From contig NZ_CP108458.1 in NCBI RefSeq assembly GCF_036242395.1, forward strand, positions 6,386,001 to 6,450,000: a stretch of DNA of 64,000 nucleotides, read 5' to 3'. Made by a program: the position numbers and the translations under genes. This stretch comes from Kitasatospora sp. NBC_01266 (lineage in GTDB: Bacteria > Actinomycetota > Actinomycetes > Streptomycetales > Streptomycetaceae). This document shows, in pieces, positions 26,019-34,906 of this stretch; within the stretch, counting starts at the first letter, position 1; the number at the start of each line of letters is the position of its first letter. Below the pieces are notes generated by a model that had not been told where the DNA came from, did not search any database, and saw only the letters and a program-made list of their open reading frames with translations.

Positions 26019-27154
26019 CCGACGCCTTCATCGCTGTTCAGGTGCTGTTCCTGCTCGCGCTCAGCGGGCTGCTCCGGGCCATGCCCGTGCTGGTCCCGCC
26101 GACTGTGCCCTTCGGTGTGCGGGTGCCCAGTGCGCGCGCCGACGAACCCGTCATCACCGCCGCCACCCGGACCTACCGCCGCGGCACGCTCGCCTGCGGC
26201 CTGGTGGTCGCCTTCGCCTCGGCGGCGACGAACGCCTTCGCCGCCGGCTCCGCCGACACCCTCGCCGCCACCGCCGCCACCTCGCTGGCCGCCCTGTTCG
26301 CGCTCTCCTGGGCGCTCTACTACCGCGCGCACCGCAGCATTGCCGCCGCCAAGGCCGAACACGCCTGGTACCAGGACGTTCCCCAGGGCGTCGCCGCCGA
26401 CCTCCTGTCGCAGGCCCAGCACGAACGGTTCCCCTGGCTCTGGGCCCTGCCGGCCGTGCTGGTCACGGCGGCCACCGCGATCACCGGGGCGTTCCGCTAC
26501 CACCAGCTGCCGGCCTCCCTCACCACCCACTGGAACAGCCACGGGCGGCCGGCCGGCCACGCGGCCACCTCGCTGGGCAGCGCCTTCGGCCCGGTCCTCC
26601 TGCAGGCCGCGGTCACCGCGGTGCTGCTGGCCGCGACCGTCCTGGTGCTGCGCAGCACACCGAAGCTGGACGCCGAGCATCCGATGGCCTCGGCCGCCCA
26701 ACACCGCATCCTGGTGCGGTGGATCGCTCGCGGAATGGTCCTGCTCGCGCTCGGCGTCGACCTGTCGCTGCTGGGGACCAGCTTCATGATCTGGACCGTC
26801 CTGCGGCCCTCCGGTGCCGCCATGCTCACCGTCACCGCCCTGCCGGTGCTCGCGACCGCCGCGGTGCTCGCGATCGCGGTGCTGCCCGTGCGCGCGCTGC
26901 GCGCCGCCCGTGCCGCGCAGGCCGACGACCGGCGAACCGGGCACGGCACCGGCCTCGCCAACCGCGACGACGACCGCTTCTGGCGGGGCGGGGTGTTCTA
27001 TCTCAACTCCGAGGACAGCGCGGTCTTCGTGCCCAAGCGGTTCGGGATCGGCTGGACCGTCAATCTGGGTCGGCCGGCGGGCTGGGCGGTGCTCACCGCG
27101 CTGCTGGTCCTGCCGCTGATCGCCGCGTTCATCAGCACCCGCCTGGGCAGCTGA
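26015..27154 (+). CDS. DUF1648/DUF5808 membrane protein
   Basis: 379-residue polytopic membrane protein. The middle carries the DUF1648 signature (TTHWNSHGRPAGH near residue 175), the C-terminus the DUF5808 pattern (DDRFWRGGVFYLNSEDSAVFV and KRFGIGWTVNLG). DUF1648 is the N-terminal fold of SdpI, the immunity protein against SDP toxin, so with an SDP-like operon 4 kb away an immunity role is worth testing. GTG start, overlapping gntR by four bases. Confidence 0.85.
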   Translation: MTDAFIAVQVLFLLALSGLLRAMPVLVPPTVPFGVRVPSARADEPVITAATRTYRRGTLACGLVVAFASAATNAFAAGSADTLAATAATSLAALFALSWALYYRAHRSIAAAKAEHAWYQDVPQGVAADLLSQAQHERFPWLWALPAVLVTAATAITGAFRYHQLPASLTTHWNSHGRPAGHAATSLGSAFGPVLLQAAVTAVLLAATVLVLRSTPKLDAEHPMASAAQHRILVRWIARGMVLLALGVDLSLLGTSFMIWTVLRPSGAAMLTVTALPVLATAAVLAIAVLPVRALRAARAAQADDRRTGHGTGLANRDDDRFWRGGVFYLNSEDSAVFVPKRFGIGWTVNLGRPAGWAVLTALLVLPLIAAFISTRLGS

Positions 27155-27184
27155 GCCCGGCGCCCGAGCAACCTCGAACACTCC

Positions 27185-27592
27185 CTAACCGGGGAGCCGC
27201 CGAGGCGACGGACGTACCTTGACTCCCGCAGCGCCCGCCCGGTCGGTCCAGGCCTCGGGCGGGTCGCCGACCACGGTGACCTGCACACCTTGCTGCACGA
27301 ACTCCAGGATCAGCGGCCATGCGAGGTCTGCCAGGATCCGCGCATCACCCTCGAGTGCGCCGGCCCACGCGTCGAGATCGATCGTGACCCCGCCCTGCAC
27401 CTGGTCGTCGGCCGGGTACGGATCGGCCCCGCCGCCGCTCTCCAGCGGAAGGCGCCGGTTGGCCTCAAGGAAGTCGACGGGATGCCGCAGGCTTCTGGGG
27501 ACGGGAAGGGCAGGCTCGTCGGGCGTGGCGGGCGACTTCGGCTGGAGGCGTTCGGACACGCTCGCGTGATTTGGGTGTTCGTCAGAAGCCAT
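27185..27592 (-). CDS. Hypothetical protein
   Basis: About 135 residues, soluble, with a Pro-rich front and an ordered-looking second half (LDAWAGALEGDARILADLAW, ILEFVQQGVQVTVVGDPPEAW). Not recognised. No strong ribosome site at ATG 27592; a start further upstream (27619) is also open. Convergent with the DUF1648 gene, same direction as the permease upstream. Confidence 0.5.
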   Translation of the reverse strand: MASDEHPNHASVSERLQPKSPATPDEPALPVPRSLRHPVDFLEANRRLPLESGGGADPYPADDQVQGGVTIDLDAWAGALEGDARILADLAWPLILEFVQQGVQVTVVGDPPEAWTDRAGAAGVKVRPSPRRLPG

Positions 27593-27677
27593 GGAACACG
27601 GGACGCGTAGTGCGAACACGTCGGTTCCTGACGGGTGGTCCAGTCATCAATAGCCCCACGCGCGGTTCCCCGCCGTT

Positions 27678-29930
27678 CTAGACGTGGAACGGGACGGTGG
27701 TGACGACGATCTTCGGGAGGGGCCGTAGCGCTCTGCGCAGGCGGGGTGCGAGTCGGTTGTGCAGGAGTCGGTGGCGCCAGTGCCGTACGACGATCTCCGG
27801 GAGGACGACGGTCAGGGTGAGGTCCGGGCGCTGGTGATGGAGCGACTCGATGTAGTCGACCAGCGGTGCGACGATCGCGCGGTAAGGGGAGAGGAGGATC
27901 TTGAGTGGCAGGTGGTCGCCCCACAGGTCCCAGTACTCGCGGAAGCGTTGGGCCTCCTGCGCACTGGGGCTGATGTGCAGGGCGAGAACGGGCTGTCGGA
28001 GTGAGGCGGCGTAGGCGAGTGCGCGCATGCCGGCCAGGTCCAGCGCGGCGATCGGCACGATCAGCAGGGGGTGGATCTCCTCGGGAGTCTCCTCGCCCTC
28101 CGATTCCGCCGCGGTCGGGGACGGTGCCCGGGGTGCCGGGCCCGGTGCGGGTGCGTCGGCTGGTGTCGCGCCGTCCTGCGAGCGTGGCGGTGTGACGGTG
28201 TGACTGGGGATCTCGACGGCGTGGGGGTGCAGGGCGAGCGCGGCGGCGACCAGGTCGTAGTGGTGCCGGATCCTGTTCGCCACCAGGATGAACAGGCCCA
28301 CGGTGAGTGCGGCGAACCAGGCGCCCTCGGTGAACTTGGTGATCGCGGCGGTGATCAGCACGATCGCCGAGAGCAGCGCGCCGACGGCGTTGAAGGTCAG
28401 GCTCTTGCGCCAGTGGCGGTCGCGCAGGCGCCACCAGTGCACGACCATGCCGGTCTGCGACAGCGTGAAGGCGAGGAAGACACCGACGGCGTACAGCGGG
28501 ATCAGCGGTGCGGTCTTGCCGCCGAACGCCGCGTAGATCGCGCCCGCGGCGACCGAGAGCAGGACGATGCCGTTGCTGAAGGCCAGCCGGTCGCCCAGGC
28601 GCAGGAAGATCCGCGGTGCCTGGTTGTCGCGGGCCAACAGGTAGAGGACGCGCGGGAAGTCGTTGTAGGCGGTGTTGGCCGCCAGGAGCAGGATCGCGGC
28701 CGTGGCGGCCTGGGTGACGGCGTAGCCGAAGCCCGAGCCGAAGGTGCGGTGGGCGAGCTGTGACAGGACCGTCTCCTGTGCGTTGGGGACGACGCCGTCG
28801 AGGCGCACCAGCGCGACCGTGCCGGCGAAGAGCGCGATCAGCAGGCCGACCATCCACGTCAGGGTCGTGCGGGCGTTGCGCCATTCGATCGGCTGGAAGG
28901 CCGGCACCGCGTTGGAGATCGCCTCGATGCCGGTCATCGCCGTCGAGCCGGAGGCGAAGGCGCGCAGGATCAGGAGCACGCTGGCACCCTCGGTCGCCGT
29001 CAACTGCGGTGTCGGGGTCGGGTGGAACCCGCGCCCGGCCGCGTCGTACAGCCCGACGGCGACGAGGGCGAGGACGGCGAGGACGAAGGCGTACGTCGGT
29101 GCGGCGAACAGCGCGCCCGCCTGCCGCACACCGCGCAGGTTCCCGGCGAGCAGCACGGCGATCACGACGACGCCGATCGGCACGATGTCGCCTTGGAGCG
29201 AGGGGATCGCCGAGGTGACCGCCGCCATCCCGGAGGCGATCGAGACCGCGACCGTGAGGATGTAGTCGGTCATCAGGCCGGCGGCCGCCGCCAGTCCGGG
29301 AAGGCGGCCGAGGTTGGCGGTGGCGACGATGTACGAGCCGCCGCCGTGCGGATAGGCACGGATCGTCTGACGGTAGGACACTCCGACCGCGAGCATCAGG
29401 AACGCGATCGTCGCGGCGATCGGCACCGAGTAGCGCAAGCCGGCGGTGCCGGCGAGGACGAGGACGGCCAGCATCGCCTCCGGCCCGTAGGCGACCGAGG
29501 AGAGCGCGTCGGCGGAGAGCACCGGCAGTGCCACCAGCTTGCGCATCCGCTCGTGCGCGATCGCGGTGCTCCGCAGCGGAGCCCCGAGCAGCAGGTGCCG
29601 CACCTTGGCGGCGACCCGGCCGAGCCGAGACGTCCGGGTGTCCTCACTGGTCGTCTCGACCGCCGGCGGCTGCTCGCCGACCGTGGCCACCCGCACGAAA
29701 CGACCGAAGCGCACCGGCTGAATCTCGGTAGCAGCCGGATAGCGACCGAGCTCCGGGTTCACGGGCAGCGCCCGGCGCCACTCCTGCGGATCCCCGGCCA
29801 CCCGACCCCACTCACGGCCCACCCGGCGCAACACCCCGAGCTGCTCCTGGTCGAGTGTCGGCAACGAGGCGTCGGGACTGGGCGTGCCGCCCTCCCGAGC
29901 GCCGCCGTGGGCGTTCTCTGTATTCGGCAC
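27678..29930 (-). CDS. APC-family permease, KimA-like
   Basis: About 750 residues. The N-terminal 130 are soluble, the core (about 130-580) has around 12 membrane segments, and a Pro/Ala/Glu-rich linker leads to a C-terminal cytoplasmic domain (about 620-750) of USP-like alpha/beta type. Architecture and motifs (LSSVAYGPEAML, SYRQTIRAYPHGGGSYIVA, GIEAISNAVPAF) match KimA/YdaO-type high-affinity potassium importers of the amino acid-polyamine superfamily. Start uncertain: GTG at 29930 preferred, TTG at 29969 possible; neither has a good ribosome site. Confidence 0.88.
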   Translation of the reverse strand: MPNTENAHGGAREGGTPSPDASLPTLDQEQLGVLRRVGREWGRVAGDPQEWRRALPVNPELGRYPAATEIQPVRFGRFVRVATVGEQPPAVETTSEDTRTSRLGRVAAKVRHLLLGAPLRSTAIAHERMRKLVALPVLSADALSSVAYGPEAMLAVLVLAGTAGLRYSVPIAATIAFLMLAVGVSYRQTIRAYPHGGGSYIVATANLGRLPGLAAAAGLMTDYILTVAVSIASGMAAVTSAIPSLQGDIVPIGVVVIAVLLAGNLRGVRQAGALFAAPTYAFVLAVLALVAVGLYDAAGRGFHPTPTPQLTATEGASVLLILRAFASGSTAMTGIEAISNAVPAFQPIEWRNARTTLTWMVGLLIALFAGTVALVRLDGVVPNAQETVLSQLAHRTFGSGFGYAVTQAATAAILLLAANTAYNDFPRVLYLLARDNQAPRIFLRLGDRLAFSNGIVLLSVAAGAIYAAFGGKTAPLIPLYAVGVFLAFTLSQTGMVVHWWRLRDRHWRKSLTFNAVGALLSAIVLITAAITKFTEGAWFAALTVGLFILVANRIRHHYDLVAAALALHPHAVEIPSHTVTPPRSQDGATPADAPAPGPAPRAPSPTAAESEGEETPEEIHPLLIVPIAALDLAGMRALAYAASLRQPVLALHISPSAQEAQRFREYWDLWGDHLPLKILLSPYRAIVAPLVDYIESLHHQRPDLTLTVVLPEIVVRHWRHRLLHNRLAPRLRRALRPLPKIVVTTVPFHV

Positions 29931-30239
29931 GCCACACAGTGTTACGCATGGCGTCCACCGGCGGGGCAAGGCGCACGCCGGGCCGTTGCACTCCGACCTC
30001 GCCGCCGCCGTCCGGCAGCGGCAGGAACATCCGTGTGCCGCCGGCCTGCGGGTGCTCGGCCGGGGAATCGTCGATGGGCGCCGGAATCTCCTGGATCATC
30101 CGGGACCGGATTTTGGCAGAAATCGAAAACGGGAATTACTGGCAGCACAATTCTTGCCCGGGATACGAATGCGGTTCGTGCGGAGTATGCTGGACTGTGC
30201 CGGAAGACTTACCGGCAGGGCGACTTCGAGGAGGTGCAC
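29931..30239. other. Intergenic region
   Basis: About 310 bp upstream of the permease. It probably contains the permease promoter. I saw no clear riboswitch fold, and no gene. Confidence 0.4.
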
Positions 30240-30323
30240 ATGAAACTCGGCAAGACAAGGTCGCTGATTCTGCGCCTCGTGACCGCGAGATTATCGCCCG
30301 GCTGTTCAGCGGGAAAGCAATAG
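30240..30323 (+). CDS. Possible small peptide, 27 residues
   Basis: A strong ribosome site (GAGGAGGTGCAC) directly precedes ATG at 30240. The peptide starts MKLGKTRSLILRLVTAR, basic and amphipathic, and ends with TAG at 30321. The downstream sequence has no matching coding frame, so it could be a real micropeptide or the broken front of a longer gene. Confidence 0.25.
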   Translation: MKLGKTRSLILRLVTARLSPGCSAGKQ

Positions 30324-30429
30324 AATTCTCACGTGGTCCGCGGAGAGCAGGGTCGGCCTCCTGCCCCGATCGGCGTTCACGCGGGTCGCAGGCCGTTTTC
30401 GCAGAGCTGCGGAGGCGGCCTTTTGGCGG

Positions 30430-31243
30430 GCCGGTCGACCTTCGGTCGGCTGTCGACGGGGTGATCCGAGGACGATCACCTGAGGCACAGTCATGGAATC
30501 TCCGGAGGAGGAGGTCTCCGTAGGTGTGGTGCCGGCGGATGGCGGTGCGGTGGCGCAGCAGTCGAACCGCGCGGTCGTGCTCGCCGGTGTCGATCAGGGC
30601 GCGGGCGAGCGTGTCCTGGACGATCTCGCGTTCCACCCGCACCCCGCCGATCCGCTCCACCCCCTCGCCCAGGCCGCTCAGGAGGTCCACCGCCGCCTGT
30701 GGGCGGCCTGCGGTGACCTCCGCCAGTGCCAGGGCCACGGGGGCCAGCACCTGGCAGCAGTCGGGCCGTTCGTCGTCGGCCGCCCGCCGGGCCAGGGCAC
30801 GCAGATCGTCGGTGGCGGCCTCGACGGCCAGGGCCAGGTTGAAGGTGTGGAAGACCTCCGCCATCCCGCCCTCGGCCGCCAGCAGCGCGCGGACGTGCGC
30901 CAGGTCGCACCGGCGGGCCGGTGTCTGCCCGGCCAGCAGCAGCCGCCAGCTCGTAGGCCGCCTCCGCACGCCCCTGCTCCGCCCGGATCCAGGCCATCCG
31001 GCTCACCCATGTCCAGCTGTCCGGGCCGGCCAGCGCGTCCCGGTGGGCGACCGTCAGCTCCGCACGCAACGCGTCGTCGCTCAGGCCCGCGCCGGAGGCC
31101 AGCACCAGCAGTGCCCGCGCGCCGCCGAGTTGCGGCTGGTCGGCCACCCACTGCCGCAGGAGCGGCAGTGCGCGCCCGCTCAGGGCCGCGAGCTCCCGCA
31201 CCGTGGGATCCGCCACCGACGCACCCGGCACCCCGGCAACCAT
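30430..31243 (-). pseudogene. Helical repeat (TPR-like) protein gene, frameshifted
   Basis: ATG at 31243 with GGAG opens a good coding frame (RELAALSGRALPLLRQWV, WTWVSRMAWIRAEQGRAEAAYEL) that loses sense near 30950. Sense resumes in another frame (WRLLLAGQTPARRCDLAHVR, GMAEVFHTFNLALAVEAATD, IVQDTLARALIDTGEHDRAV) and fades near 30440; no stop occurs there. The helical 30-40 residue periodicity suggests tetratricopeptide-like repeats. One indel next to a GCTGCTGCTG run explains the shift. Confidence 0.7.
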
Positions 31244-31283
31244 CACCGCTCCACCTGTCTCAGCTGACGCCGGATCAACCGCT

Positions 31284-31535
31284 TCAGACGCTGGACATGA
31301 AAACGGCGGTGCGGATGATGCCGCTGTTGCCGCAGTGGTTGCGGGGCAGGGTCAACGGCAGCGCGGCATGGTTACCGCTGGCCGTGCCGCTGCCGGCGAC
31401 AGTGCCGCCCGAGGCCTGCGCACCGCCCTGGTTGGTACAGGCGTTCGCGAACGTCGCGTTCCCGATGCCGACGATGTTGGCGTGCGCGGCCCCGGACGGG
31501 ACGGGGCTGCCGTTTGGGTACGCAGCAGGCCTCAA
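31284..31535 (-). pseudogene. Chaplin-like fragment (doubtful)
   Basis: Leftward TTG-initiated frame of 83 codons just after the PLP enzyme. It holds VGIGNATFANACTN and further on LPLTLPRNHCGNSG, which look like the tail of one chaplin domain and the head of another. There is no signal peptide and no ribosome site, so if related it is a remnant. Confidence 0.25.
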
Positions 31536-31563
31536 CCGCCTGCCGCGACCGGGGCGATGGACG

Positions 31564-32730
31564 TCACATGTTCCACAGGGTGGCGCTCGGCCTCGGCGCG
31601 GGACTGAAGTTGACGGGCGGCTGCCATTCTCCCGACTTGAAGAACCGCTCGACGGGTTCCATCCAGGCCCGGTAGTCGATGCCCTTCTTGTCCAGCCAGT
31701 CGTCGTTGTAGTACTCGGCGGTGTAGCGGGAGCCGGCGTCGCACAGCACGGTGGCGATCGTTCCCCGCTGACGGTTCGCCTGCATGCCGAGCAGGATCTG
31801 CACCGCGCCGAACAGACCGGTCCCGGTCGACGGCCCCGGTTCGATGCCCAGGTACTGCGCGGCCACCCGCATGGTGGCCACCGACGCCGCGTCGTGCACC
31901 CGGATCATCCGATTGACCAGTGGGAACAGGAAGGACGGCTCCATCCGCGGCCGGCCGATCCCCTCGATCCGCGAGCCCTTGTCGGTCGCCGTGCGGTCAT
32001 GATCGCGCCAGCCAGGGAGGAACGCGGAGTTCTCCGGGTCGGTCGCACACACCCGCAGCTTGCGGTTGGTGTAGCGGGCGTAGCGGCCCACCGAGGTCAC
32101 GGTGCCGCCGGTGCCCGCCCCCATCACGAACCAGTCCGGCTCCACCTCGCGGCACAGCTCAGGCGCCAAGCCGTGCTCGCTGCGCCAGTCGTAGGCCCGC
32201 TCGGCGTAGGTGAACTGGTCCATGAAGTGGCCGTTGCTCTGCTCCGCCTGCCGACGGGCGACCGTGACGAGGTCTTCCCCGGCCGTCGCCAGGATGACGT
32301 TTCCCTTGAGGTCCCTGACGGCTTGCTGCTTCTCCTCGGATGTGCCGCTCGGCATCACCGCGTTGAACTTGATGCCGAGTTCGTTGCTGTACCACGCTTC
32401 GGAGATGGCAGTGGAGCCGCTGGATGCCTCGAACACCGGGGTGCCGTCGCGCAGACACCCACTGGCGAGGGCGTTGGTGAACAACGCGTGGGCCAGGCGG
32501 TGCTTGTGACTGCCCGAGGGCTGCGCGGACTCGTTCTTGACGAACAGCTTCATCCCGTCGAGCGCGGCGGGCAGCGGGAACTCGATCAGGCGCGTCTTCT
32601 TGGGTTGGAGGCGCTGGTCGCGCAGCCGGCTGAGGCACTCGGTGACCCAGCCGCGGTCCTCCGGGTACAAGTCCGAGATGTCCTCCTCGCCTTCCCGAGG
32701 CGGCGTCGCCGTGCTCTTCGTCAGACTCAT
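31564..32730 (-). CDS. PLP-dependent cysteine synthase-family enzyme
   Basis: 388-residue fold-type II PLP enzyme. The PLP lysine is in QPSGSHKHRLAHAL near residue 75, the phosphate-binding glycine loop is GAGTGGTVTSVGRY near 210, and SSGSTA near 105 binds the substrate carboxylate. Longer than CysK (about 310) and closer to Cds1-type cysteine desulfhydrases/synthases of actinobacteria, which release or use sulfide from cysteine. ATG at 32730 follows GGAGG by six bases. The leader contains a 23-bp hairpin just before the ribosome site, suggesting control of its expression. Confidence 0.85.
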   Translation of the reverse strand: MSLTKSTATPPREGEEDISDLYPEDRGWVTECLSRLRDQRLQPKKTRLIEFPLPAALDGMKLFVKNESAQPSGSHKHRLAHALFTNALASGCLRDGTPVFEASSGSTAISEAWYSNELGIKFNAVMPSGTSEEKQQAVRDLKGNVILATAGEDLVTVARRQAEQSNGHFMDQFTYAERAYDWRSEHGLAPELCREVEPDWFVMGAGTGGTVTSVGRYARYTNRKLRVCATDPENSAFLPGWRDHDRTATDKGSRIEGIGRPRMEPSFLFPLVNRMIRVHDAASVATMRVAAQYLGIEPGPSTGTGLFGAVQILLGMQANRQRGTIATVLCDAGSRYTAEYYNDDWLDKKGIDYRAWMEPVERFFKSGEWQPPVNFSPAPRPSATLWNM

Positions 32731-32741
32731 CAACAGCCTCC

Positions 32742-32797
32742 GCTAGTCATGGTCGGGTGCCGCCCACGGGGGACGGCGGCACCCGACCATGACTAGC
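32742..32797 (-). promoter_or_regulatory. 23-bp inverted repeat in the leader of the PLP gene
   Basis: Perfect inverted repeat, arms 32742-32764 and 32775-32797 (core TAGTCATGGTCGGGTG), loop of 10 bases. It ends one base before the GGAGG ribosome site of the cysteine synthase-like gene. It could be a transcription terminator/attenuator or a roadblock; a mobile-element end is less likely. Confidence 0.85.
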
Positions 32798-33046
32798 AGT
32801 GCTGTGCGCGCGGGTGTGAAGCAGCACAGGTAGGACGTATACGTTTCACCCTGGTGGCGCAAGCCGGTTGACCGCCGATGCGACGGTGACACGGCGCGAG
32901 AGTCCCGACGTCCACCCAGTCAGATGATTTGTCTACGAAGCATCGGCTGAATCTGTCGCTTCTGTACGCGAATTGGGAAGGTGGAGGTGCGGTCGCGTGA
33001 CGCGCGCACCGGGGGCGACACCCCCGCGGCAGAAGGAGACGGGAAG

Positions 33047-33318
33047 ATGACGAACGACAACGAATCGTTCTCGAACAGCCTCGAGGAACTTCTCACGAAG
33101 ATCGGGACGTGGTACCAGGACGACCACAAGGGGTTCAAGACCCTGTACGACTCGGCGGTCAGCCACGTGGTGCCGTACCCGGCCGACACCCCTGAACGAG
33201 TGCAGTGCGACTGGAAGAACCAGAAGATCGACTTCCTGTGCAAATGCCCTTCCCCGGCTACGACCCGCAGCAGACGCGCAAGCAGGGCAACGGCGACGCG
33301 GGTCTGCGGAAGGGGTGA
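33047..33318 (+). pseudogene. Small unrecognised gene with probable frameshift
   Basis: AAGGAGA seven bases before ATG 33047 starts a well-behaved 66-codon frame (MTNDNESFSNSLEELLTKIG, WYQDDHKGFKTLYDSAVSHV, then CDWKNQKIDFLCK). The frame then runs on without sense into the opposite gene. Shifting one base at about 33243 gives MPFPGYDPQQTRKQGNGDAG and a stop at 33316. A one-base loss fits best. Not recognised; I considered a phosphatidylserine decarboxylase-type front part but cannot support it. Confidence 0.5.
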
Positions 33319-33367
33319 ACGCATTCCGCACGCGGGCGCGGTCCTGGTCGCGATGGGCCTGGTCCTG

Positions 33368-34906
33368 TCACCGGCCAGGACCGCGTCGCTGAAGCGGGAG
33401 ATCGAGTTGCCGGGTCAGGTTGCCGACCAGCAGGGCCAGCCAGGACCGGACCGTGGCCGGGTCGAAGAGATCGGCGTCGTACTCGGCCAGGCCCTGCAGG
33501 CCGTCCGGGTCCGGGGTCAGGATGAGCAGCAGGTCGGCACGGGCGGAGGGGCCCGGGACGTCCGTCACCTCGGCGGTCAGATCGGGCAGCGCGAGCAGAG
33601 CGGGCGGGGTGCTCTGGATGGTGAGCTGGACCTGCGGGAACGCGGCGGGAAATGGCAGCCCGCGCTCGCGCAGCGGCTCCACCAGCAGGCCGAAGGGCAC
33701 CGCGGCGTGGTCCAGGGCGGTGGCGACCGCGGTGGCGGCGCGGTCGACCAGTGCCCCGAAGCCGTCCGGAGCGGCGGTGCGCAGGCGGATCGGCAGGCTG
33801 TTGGTGAGCAGGCCGACCACCTGCTCGTCCGCCGGGCGGGTGCGGTTGGCGTTGGAGAGCAGGACCAGCGTCTCCGGTGCCCCGGTCAGTGAGCCGATCA
33901 GCTCGGCCAGCGCGGCCAGGAGCACGGCGGACGGGGTGGTGGAGCGGGCGGCCGCGTAGCGGCCGACCGCCTCGGTGAGGGCGGCCGGGAGCCGGAACCC
34001 GGCCGTGCCGCCGTGCCCGGAGCGCTGTTCGGGGCGCGTCCGGTCGGTGGGCAGCTCCACGGTGAGCGGCAGCCCGTCCAGCGTGTCGGCCCAGTGGGCG
34101 GTCGCTGCGCGGACGGCCTCTCGGGTGACCACGGTCCGCTCCCAGCAGGCGTGGTCGGTCATCCGGCCGGGGTCCCGCTCGGACGGGTACCCGTCCGGCC
34201 CGTACAGCGCGCCGAGGTCCGCCAGCACGGTGGCCAGCGACCAGCCGTCGATGGCGATGTGATGGAAGGTCAGCAGCAGCACCCACTCCTGGTCGGCCAG
34301 GCGCAGCAGTCGGGCGCGCAGCAGCGGGGCGGTGGCCAGGTCGAACGGGCGGCCGACCTCGACCCGGGCGGCTTCGGCGACCGCCGCCGCCCGGCTCTCG
34401 GGGGCGGTCCCGCGCAGGTCCTCGAACGGCAGCTCCACCGGGCGGTTCGGCTGCACCTGCTGGAGCAGACCGAGCTCGGTGGCCCGGTACCGGGTCCGCA
34501 GGCTCTCGTGACGCGCGGTCAGCGCGGTCAGCGCCTCGGCCAGCCGGCCCGGCACCAGCGGTCCGCGCAGGGCGATCCGCTGGGTGATGTTCCACACCGC
34601 CGGATCGACCGCCAGGCCGTGCCGCCGGTGCATCTGACGCTGCGCCACCCCCGCCGGGGCGGCGGCCACGGCGGCCCCCACGGCGGCCCCCGCCCCGGTC
34701 AGGGTGCTCAGCAGCCGGTCCCGGTGCGCCCGGACGAGCCCGGTCAGCTCCGCGTCCACGGCGCCGGGCGGGGCCAGGTAGCCGAGCCGGTCGCCGGTGG
34801 TGCGCAGCACGATCTCGCGCTCGTCGAGCAGAGTGACCAGGCGCTCCCAGCCGTCGGGCACGGCGTCCTCGGCCGCGGCATGCCCGGTCACAGCGCGCCC
34901 GGTCAC
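33368..34906 (-). CDS. Stand-alone condensation domain with TubC_N docking domain
   Basis: 512 residues. The first 65 form a TubC_N docking domain (DGWERLVTLLDEREIVLRTT, LVRAHRDRLLSTL), which takes hold of the C-terminus of an upstream assembly-line protein. The rest is a complete NRPS condensation domain with active-site HHIAIDGWS near residue 217 and LSNANRTRP further on. There is no A, PCP or TE domain. GTG start overlaps the stop of the PKS-NRPS gene (GTGA), so it is coupled to it and should act last: joining the chain to a free amine/alcohol, or handing it on. Confidence 0.92.
   Translation of the reverse strand: MTGRAVTGHAAAEDAVPDGWERLVTLLDEREIVLRTTGDRLGYLAPPGAVDAELTGLVRAHRDRLLSTLTGAGAAVGAAVAAAPAGVAQRQMHRRHGLAVDPAVWNITQRIALRGPLVPGRLAEALTALTARHESLRTRYRATELGLLQQVQPNRPVELPFEDLRGTAPESRAAAVAEAARVEVGRPFDLATAPLLRARLLRLADQEWVLLLTFHHIAIDGWSLATVLADLGALYGPDGYPSERDPGRMTDHACWERTVVTREAVRAATAHWADTLDGLPLTVELPTDRTRPEQRSGHGGTAGFRLPAALTEAVGRYAAARSTTPSAVLLAALAELIGSLTGAPETLVLLSNANRTRPADEQVVGLLTNSLPIRLRTAAPDGFGALVDRAATAVATALDHAAVPFGLLVEPLRERGLPFPAAFPQVQLTIQSTPPALLALPDLTAEVTDVPGPSARADLLLILTPDPDGLQGLAEYDADLFDPATVRSWLALLVGNLTRQLDLPLQRRGPGR

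Noticed and set aside
29931..30239. ydaO-type c-di-AMP riboswitch before the KimA-like permease
   Set aside because: Expected in some bacteria, but I could not find the conserved core by eye; needs a covariance-model search.
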